Below, one piece after another: positions 56,934 through 64,000 of a stretch of 64,000 bases of DNA (the stretch's first letter is position 1; each line of letters opens with the position of its first letter). Position numbers and translations under genes: made by a program. The notes below the pieces were generated by a model. That model searched no databases and was not told the origin of the DNA. It saw only the letters and a program-made list of their open reading frames with translations. The stretch is from Venturia oleaginea (Eukaryota > Ascomycota > Dothideomycetes > Venturiales > Venturiaceae): contig JABMLP010000029.1 in the NCBI GenBank assembly GCA_013176395.1, positions 186,001-250,000 on the forward strand, given 5' to 3'.

Positions 56934-59900
56934 ATGTCATCTTCCTTCAGCTTCAAGCTTGACCCCAACTCGCTGCCCAAGCTTTCTGCCCGCGGCGATA
57001 ACTACACAGAATGGCGCTCCGCGTAGACTGTCGCACTCAGGTACGCTGGCCTCTGGCCGATCGTGTCTGGCAAGAAGACAAAGCCCGCCGCCGTCGCTGG
57101 GACTGGCGCAGAAGCTCGCGAGGAGCTCATCGACAAGTGGGACGCCGACGACAACAAGGCCATGGTCATGCTGCTCTCGTCGGTACACAACGACCTCACG
57201 ATGTCCATCGCGTCGTGCGACACGTCACCCGAGGCCTGGAAACACCTCGGCAGCCGATTCGACCGCGATACCGGCAACGCGTCCATCACCCTCTTCCGGT
57301 CGCTCACAAACCTTCGCTACGCGGATGGAGACGACCTCAGACTACACCTGGACGAGTTCCATCAGCGATGGACTCGCATGGCAAAGCGATGCGCTGGCTC
57401 TTCACAGAGCGTCGCAAAAGCCATGAAGGCAATGTTTGAATCGGATGAGGTCAAGGGCTTATTCTTCCTGGCTACCCTACCAGATACTATGGACCACGTC
57501 ATCGACAACCTCAGCTCTCGTGACGTTACCAAGTTTGTCGACATCGAACCCAAGATCCTCGACATCTCCGACAAGCACTCCCTCGACGCTGACTCCTCTA
57601 CCGCGTACGCTGCGAAACAATCCGCCGCGCGCGGCGCCAAACAGAACCAAGGTGGCGCACGCGGAACGCGTCCGGCTACTAATACTACCGAATGCTCCTG
57701 GTGCCGCAAGCACAACATGACGTTCATTGGGCACGCCTACACGAACTGTAACGAGCTCAAGAAACACAAGGAGCAACAGCAGCGCAAAGGCAACGGCGCG
57801 CCAAAGGAGACGAAGAATGGCGCAAAACGTCAAAAGGCGAACAACGCGAACGCCGCTGAATCATCAGACGATGAGGACGACGAGGACAGCGCAACTGAGG
57901 TGGTGAGCTTCATAGCACATTACCGCGCCACCAACGCCACTGCCGGCGCAACCATTGACCTGACTGGATCACCACCGCAGTCGACGCGGACCACGATGAT
58001 CAACGTAAACGGCAAGCAATCACGCGAAACTATAAGTGCTCACGCCGCAATACGTCGGCCCTCAGCAATCGATCCTCCCACAGTATGGCTTCTTGACACT
58101 GGTGCCTCGCGGCACATGACTGGCTGCGCCGATGATTTCGTGTCCTTGTCACCCAAGCAAGGAACGATCACGGTGGCCGGCGGTATCAAGTTACCCATCA
58201 ATGGTGTTGGACTCGTTCGATTACGCTGCAGAATGCCTGACAGATCCACCAAGATCGTCGAACTGACCAACGTCCTCTACAGTAGCGAGCTCTATGGTAC
58301 ACGGCTCTTCTCCTGGAGTTATGTCCGTCACCATCACAACCTCGAATTGCACGGCAAAGCAAACGACATCTTCCTCACGCGCAACGGCGCCACGGTACTG
58401 TGGGCACGGCACGCGGACGGCGTTGTACAAATCCAAACTAAAACGAAACCCACAGCGCACGTTGCCTCGACCGAATCACACGCGCCAACTAACCGAGACC
58501 TGACGCGCAAATCGTCACTACACAAAACCGAGACCGCACCTGCTGCAACCGTCAGCGCACCATCTTGGCCAACACTGGCGCAGAAGACTGCATGCTTCTC
58601 ATCGTATACGGAGTTTCATCACTCAGTCGGTCATCTTCACGTCCCAAACCCTGCAAGGATATACAATGATGGGCACCTGGTACCGGCGAAACCTCATGAC
58701 TTCCACTGCGACATGTGCTCCCTCAGCAAGTCCAAGCGACAGCGGCCTGCGCCATCCCCACCAGTACTGGCGCGCACCATCAAGCCGCTCGAAGTCATAC
58801 ACTCAGACTTGTCAGGGAAGTTTCCTCGCCCAAGCCTTGGAGGCGCACGTTACTTCATATCCTTCATCTGCCAAGCAACTCGCTACTCCTGGATCAAGCT
58901 TCTTAAGCTGAAGTCTGATGGCCCCCAGGCGATCCGCGAATTCATCGCCTTCGCAAATACTCAACACAACGCTCAGATGAGTACTGCGAACATCCACATA
59001 CACAGCTCTACGGTAAAACGCTTCAAGTCTGACAACGGCGGCGAATACCGCGCCGCTGCCCAGGACCTTCGGCGCATGGGCATACAACATGACATGGTCC
59101 CACCTTACCATCATGAGCTCAATGGCGTCGCAGAACGGTGGAATCAGTCCATCATTCAGATCGCTCGATCAATGATCCCTACTGACAGTCAGCTGTTCCT
59201 TTGGGGTGAGGCTGTGCAGACAGCCAATTTCCTCAAGAACATATCCCCTCACGCTGCTGACAAACTGGGTCGTACGCCGCATGAATTACTCATTGGCGCG
59301 AAACCATCCATCAAGCATCTGCACCCATTCGGCTCCAAAATCTTCGCTCACATACCTGTAGAAGCTCGCAAGCCTGGCTCCAAGCTCTTGCATAGAGCGG
59401 AGGAAGGCATCTTCGTTGGGTATGGGCGCAACACCAAAACTGCGAGGGTCTACATCCCATCGCGTCATGTCATCATGGAAACTCGCAACCTGCGCTTTGA
59501 GCCTTTCTCAAGGTCTCAGACTGCGCCGTATTTCCAACCTGTGGCGGAGAATGAGATACCAGCTGCTGAACCAGTCTCTACATCTCCAAGACGGCCTCAA
59601 AACAAAGATCGTCGGCCGTCGGGGGACACTTTTGCCACACCTCCTACATCACCAACGTGGTCCACGACGACAGCGTACACCCCATCCCGGCTTGAAGCTG
59701 GGGTACCTTTGGACCACTCGTACGATCAGCCTGCGCCAACGCCTGTGCAGCCCAGCGCAGAAAATGGACAACACACGCGCTCCGCTCCACCCACCTCTGC
59801 ACCCGGCGCTGGAGCAAGAGGAACTCGAAGGGAGACGCGACCGTCACAGGACCTGTCTGATCCAGTCGAGCTCCGACGCTCCAAACGAGTTGCTAAGCCT

Positions 59901-61583
59901 TCACGCAAAGCCGCAGACAACGCTGAAGCGTCATTGGCTTTGGAAGACATGCTTGCGCCAGATGATGAGAACATGGCGCACGCTGTGGCTTGCGTCACCA
60001 AGGCAGACATCGACCACGAGATACCTCGCACGTTCAATGAAGCTGTCAACGCCACTAACTCCCCTTTGTGGGTTACACCGATCAACAAAGAAATCCAAGC
60101 ACATCGTGACAATGGCACATGGGTGATGGAACACAATCCTCCGCCAAACCTCAAGCTCGTTGGCACACGCTGGGTCTTTGACATCAAGCGCGACGAGCAT
60201 GGAAAGGTCGTCAAGCGCAAAGCCCGCCTGGTGGCACAAGGCTTCTCACAACGTCCTGGGGTGGATTTTGACGACACATATTCCCCAGTGGTGCGCTACG
60301 ACAGTCTGCGTCTCATCATCGCTATCGCTTCGTGGCGACAATGGATCATGCACCAAGTGGACTTTGACGCCGCCTACCTCAATGGACGACTGCAACACGC
60401 CATATACGCCAAAGTCCCGCCAGGAGTACCCTCTCACGGCGCAACAGTGATCCGTATTGTTCGCGCTTTGTATGGGCTCAAGCAATCAGGCCGCGAATGG
60501 TATGCTCTACTGTCTCAATGGCTTGTTGGTCAGGGCTTCACACAGGCCAGCTTTGATCCATGCGTCTTCATCTCAGATGATCTCATTCTTGGAATCTACG
60601 TAGATGACGTCCTGATGGCCGGCACGCCCAAGGCAATCAGCGCCATGCTCGATGCCACCCGCGCAAGGTTCAAATTCAGAGACATGGGTCGACCACGTCT
60701 GCTCCTCGGTCTTGAAATTGACCATCACGCGGACCACGTCAAGCTGCACCAACGTACTTACATCGCAGCGATATTGCGGCGCTACGGCATGGATGATTGT
60801 AATGGGCGCCACACACCGCTTGACCCTAACTCGTTCCCACCAAGGTCAACCGACTCAGTGGACCTTGATCGCCAGAAACTGTATCAATCCATCATCGGCT
60901 CGATCAACTTCCTTGCCATCGTCAGTCGCCCAGACCTGTCCTACACGGTCAGCATGCTGGGTTCATACAACTCCAACCCATCAGACCTGCATCTGAAGAT
61001 GGCTTACCAGACTCTACGTTACATTCAAGCCACCCGAGCTGTTGAACTTGACGTACGATCTCCTGCGCCGTCTGATCGCTCTGCAGCGCGGACCGCGTCC
61101 ATTCCTACGCTCGTCATGTTCTCAGATGCGTCTTTCGGGTCTGACCCAGACAACTCCAAGTCCTTCTCTGGTTACCTCATGAAGGTCGGTGGATCGACAG
61201 TCTCATGGTCTTCAAAGCGTCAGTCATGCGTGGCAAGGAGCACTTGTGAAGCCGAGTACATGGCATCATCCCACGCCGCCAGCCACCTCGTGTGGTCGCG
61301 CCAGGCCATCAAGGAGCTTATGGGTCACGCCAAGTACCCCAACTGTTGGCTCATGGTTGACAACGAGCCCGCCCTGTCGCTCATCAAGGACCACAGGATC
61401 AGCAATCGTTCTAAACATATCAACGTTCACTACCACTTCGTCCGGGAGCGATTCGTCCTGGGTGACTACGCCATCGAGCATGTCTGCTCCGCTGACAACC
61501 TCGCCGACATTGGTACTAAATCACTACCACGACCCCTCCTGGATAACCTCCGAGGCCGTATTTGTGCAACTACTGCGCCATGA
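56934..61583 (+). pseudogene. Copia gag-pol polyprotein with an amber at codon 31
   Basis: One frame of 1549 codons from ATG 56934. Gag begins SFSFKLDPNSLPKLSARGDN, then YTEWRSA followed by TAG (57024-57026), where Copia Gags have Trp (W-x-x-A-W). The next in-frame ATG is 57162, so the N-terminus would be lost. A variant zinc knuckle (CSWC...H.Y.NC) follows. Protease: LLDTGASRHM (about residue 388). Integrase: HHSVGHLH with CDMC, then the catalytic HSD, SDNGGEY and NGVAERWNQ. Reverse transcriptase: RWVFDIKRDEHG, KARLVAQGF, HQVDFDAAYLNG and YVDDVLMAG (about 1222). RNase H: FSDASFGSD, CEAEYMA, HINVHYHFVRE. Everything but the amber is intact, so one point change may have disabled an otherwise complete copy, which could still be mobilised in trans. 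Confidence 0.9.
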
Positions 61584-61632
61584 ATGGGGGGACTGGCACT
61601 GATGGGAGGAACATCGTTCGGATTCGGGGGAC

Positions 61633-61800
61633 TGTTGGAAGGAGTATCCTCATGCTATTGCCTCCACCTGCGCCAGCGTGGCTACTCTCTGTCACTGGAG
61701 TTTGTTTACTGCCCAATTGGGCTTAGTGTATTACTATATAGCTGAGATCCTCCGGATCTCACCCTCAATACACTTGTTACTCAACTTTCATACTTCAACA
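61633..61800 (+). repeat. 3' LTR of the Copia element
   Basis: 168 bp, apparently identical to the left LTR. A G-rich tract (ATTCGGGGGACTG) directly precedes it and the target duplication ATTCA directly follows. Confidence 0.92.
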
Positions 61801-62640
61801 ATTCACACGATAGGATGGCGGCGTTACAGCTGATTCGTCGATTTATGCTTTCACGTCCAGTTGAAAGCCACAGAATTTATGACAAATTAATGTTCGCAAT
61901 CACTAGCAATCCATGAATTCAAGCCGAAAGTTGGCTTTGAATATTCAAGTCGCTTTCGCCAAGAGCAGTGGAAGTGAAGATGGACGGAAGGAAAGGATGC
62001 AATACTGTGGCATGTCCAAAGTCAAATGGCAGCGGGTGGTATCAGCTTCCCTAGCGTCCCAAAAAATTGACTACCAGTTATTTCCCTTTGCTTTAATATA
62101 AGATGTTAAAAATAGTCTTCAAGACAAAGTGATGAGCTTAACCACGGTACTTGAAAGCAACACACGTTGACTCATGATTAATGGTCTAGATACTTGCCCG
62201 CCTTTCTTCTTCACTCAAACCACGATCTATTACAAACTATACGAAGTAGTCTTACGATCACGAACTTTCCCAAGTTCATCGACAGCTACGATGTAGCCAC
62301 AGACCACCAAAGCGCATCCACGCGATGGCAAGAGGGAGAAATCTGCTTCAGATTTAGAGGTACACCCCGCCGTAAAGACTTTTGAAATTTCTGTTCTCTA
62401 CTCGAAAAATTCGCCAGACTTGCGAGCCTGATGCCTCGATGGACCGAAAAGCCACGCCAGCATGTATCACGAAGACTTTGCGGATGTTCCCACTGATCGA
62501 AATGTTTCGCTAGACCCACAATGCCCACCCCTCGCCATCACTACCACCCCAAGCATCTCTTCTTGGACTTCCGTTTGAACTTCGACTTCAGATTCTCGAA
62601 TGACTCCTGCCTCACAAAGCCATCAAATGCATACCAATCG
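61801..62640. other. Degenerate sequence right of Copia
   Basis: Short frames only. The right part (from about 62400) may be the 5' end of the broken gene that follows. No further feature was recognised. Confidence 0.4.
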
Positions 62641-63119
62641 AATACTCTTTCAATTCGAATCCTTCGAATTTCCATACCAGCATCGAAAGAGTTAACCACC
62701 AACTGTACGCCGAATCCATGCCTATCATGTACAAAGACAAAACCTTCACGGCAGATCTTTGCAGAGGAGTTCTGCGCATATGTGGGAAACAATTCGGGGA
62801 CCCTTGTTGGAATGCTAGGCTGGAATACTTACCGGAACGGTCCGAAGGATCGAATCACTCAATCTCGTGATTCACTCTCCTATCGGGCTTGATCCCAGAG
62901 TATGAAAGGGGCATGAGTATGAGTCTAGCAAACGCCCTCGCCCAAAGCGGAGTTTTGAAGCAGATCAGCATCAAAATAGAATTCTTAAATAGGGCCCCGC
63001 GCAGTTCATGGAGACATTCTGGTGTAAGGAATGAGGCTGGTCTGCGAGCGACTCTGGAACCCTTTGAACAATTTCATAACTTGGAATCGGCCCGAAGGTC
63101 TGCCCAATGGCCGGTTTGA
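62641..63119 (+). pseudogene. Broken gene of the same family as 55462-56422
   Basis: One frame from about 62690 reads VNHQLYAESMPIMYKDKTFT, then DLCRGVLRICGKQFGDPCWN and LPERSEGSNHSIS, then TGA (62866-62868), and continues FTLLSGLIPEYERGMSMSLA, SGVLKQISIKIEFL and LEPFEQFHNLESARR to a stop at 63119. The QLYAESMPIMYKDKTF block is typical of fungal proteins that have an F-box-like N-terminus. The in-frame stop and the missing N-terminus indicate a pseudogene. Similarity of its second half to the remnant left of Copia is visible in the aligned short blocks. Confidence 0.45.
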
Positions 63120-63120
63120 T

Positions 63121-63779
63121 ATCTCCTATCCATGTGAGCAGCACTGACAAATAGCAGGAGCACACGCAGATGGTGACGACGACTGGGACCGTTCAACCAG
63201 CGATAGCTATGGGGCAGAGAAAACTCGTCGCTGGGTTATGCGGCAGATCCCCAAGGAGCCTTATTAATCACCTCAGCGAACTGGGTGAACGCATGTGCAG
63301 CAGCTTGGGATCGACTAAAGAACCATTCAAGATTGATAGGTACCTGAAGATCATCCGTCAATACGGGTCTATGCCCGTCGTATTCGATGGTAGAAATGGC
63401 AAAGGCCCTTATAGAGATGGCCCTCACAGAAATGGCCCTCGTAGAGATGGCTCTCGCAGAGATCCCTCTAACACAGATTACATCACAAGAGCCTTGAGGG
63501 CCTACCGATCAAGGATTTGAAGGCCGATGGGTATGTGTTAGAAACAATGATCAAATGTGGAAAGAGTTTGTGCTGAACGGATCGAAGGTAATGGGCGATT
63601 TGCGTGCAGAGTGGGAAGAAGAGGTGCAAAAGGAAGGGAAGGGGACATGGGTAGGAGGCTTGAAATTAAGTTTTGCAATGACTTCAATTCTTTGTGGACG
63701 GTATACAAGGTATAGAACTCTCCACAACCACGATGCAGCCCTCGAGACGATTCAGAGTTCGTGGTGATCTGGTCGATAC
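63121..63779. other. Degenerate region with a short tandem repeat
   Basis: At about 63395-63460 the sequence repeats AGA-ATGGCCCT and variants at 15-bp spacing, four or five times. A frame through it gives a repeating RDGP/RNGP motif. It may be the decayed 3' part of the preceding gene; no product can be assigned. The last part is probably the first intron or 3' region of the HET remnant. Confidence 0.4.
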
Positions 63780-64000
63780 CTGAGAGTAGATTTCTTTCAT
63801 CAAAGCTACCTGATGATTCCGCTCGCCCGTATTATCTTGGTTGATGCATAGAGCATCGATCCGCAGGAGACCTGTAGCTCCATTATGCCGTATCTGCTTG
63901 AGGAATAGCCACAAATTGTATCCCACAACTGCGGGAGTGTTGTCGATGGCGTAAAGGCGAAGTCGTTGATTCAAGCCTCATCCACTGAAGGCGTTCGTGG
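63780..64000 (-). pseudogene. HET (heterokaryon incompatibility) domain, partial, probably broken
   Basis: The minus-strand frame contains VVGYNLWLFLKQIRH, LLRIDALCINQDN and ERNHQVALMKEIYSQ, the core of the fungal HET domain, ending at a GTATCG donor (63779). HET proteins trigger cell death on non-self recognition. Upstream in the same frame a TGA (63980-63978) sits directly before GLNQRLRLY, where HET domains usually have the Trp of (S/Y)xWG. If aligned correctly this is a Trp-to-stop change; only ~25 bases of window lie beyond, so this stays tentative. The rest of the gene is split between the left side (not recognised) and outside the window. Confidence 0.6.

Larger units (their letters stand above)
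56568..61800 (+). mobile_element. Ty1/Copia LTR retrotransposon
   Basis: A 5233-bp element with two 168-bp LTRs (TGTTGG...CAACA) that I read as identical, and a 5-bp target duplication ATTCA on both sides. The primer binding site follows the left LTR and a G-rich polypurine tract precedes the right LTR. The single gag-pol frame has the Copia order protease, integrase, reverse transcriptase, RNase H, all with their catalytic motifs. Identical LTRs indicate a recent insertion. One amber codon lies early in gag. Confidence 0.95.

Noticed and set aside
57011..57439. 142-aa frame overlapping gag
   Set aside because: A shadow of the gag frame with Arg-rich composition; the gag frame carries the family motifs.
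12738..64000. TAG reassigned to tryptophan
   Set aside because: Genuine genes such as vigilin and bL33m end in TAG, and most conserved Trp codons are TGG; mutation is the simpler explanation.

Overview
The window is from a filamentous ascomycete (Pezizomycotina). The evidence is short GT-AG introns of about 45-70 bp with CTAAC-type branch sites, nuclear genes with fungal-specific architectures, intron-containing tRNA genes, Tc1/mariner and Copia elements, and repeated C-to-T-type nonsense damage that resembles repeat-induced point mutation (RIP). The class (Dothideomycetes or Leotiomycetes look plausible) cannot be fixed from the sequence alone.

Layout. 0-26.8 kb is mostly housekeeping sequence: the 3' end of an SQ/TQ-rich protein; a small three-exon mitochondrial ribosomal protein bL33m gene; a 175-bp foldback element; a 1312-aa multi-KH vigilin/Scp160; a class 3 lipase whose last segment is out of frame; a broken MYND-type gene; two conserved fungal proteins of unknown role (670 and 707 aa); an Lsb5-like VHS/GAT endocytic adaptor; and a six-exon aldehyde dehydrogenase. 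27-34 kb holds two tRNA-Gly(GCC) genes, a dead LaeA/UMTA-like methyltransferase, and two decayed Tc1/mariner elements lying 19 bp apart. 34.7-39.6 kb has a 2-oxoglutarate/Fe(II) oxygenase and a Tri12-like MFS exporter in the same direction, possibly a small metabolite or detoxification pair. 41.7-52.2 kb has a DDX60-like Ski2-type helicase and three RNase III-like paralogues, two of them flanking a 148-bp minisatellite. 52.8-54 kb carries a secreted cysteine-rich CS-alpha-beta-like peptide gene and a second secreted-protein gene that seems to have lost its ATG. 55.4-64 kb is repeat-rich and decayed: a Copia element with identical-looking LTRs and an ATTCA target duplication, flanked by two broken genes of one family, and a HET-domain remnant at the right edge.

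The most unusual observation is in the second tRNA-Gly gene (27641-27780). Its D loop contains a precise 53-nt insertion with the anatomy of a spliceosomal intron: GTCAGT donor, TACTAAT branch site 11 nt from the end, terminal AG. Removing it restores exactly the D-loop sequence of the neighbouring tRNA-Gly. The gene also has a normal anticodon-loop intron, intact boxes A and B, and a T6 terminator. A second window-wide pattern is conserved tryptophan codons turned into stops (mostly TGG to TAG) in unrelated genes and elements.

Exon boundaries were worked out by hand from reading frames and splice motifs; family assignments come from motif recognition, without database searches.
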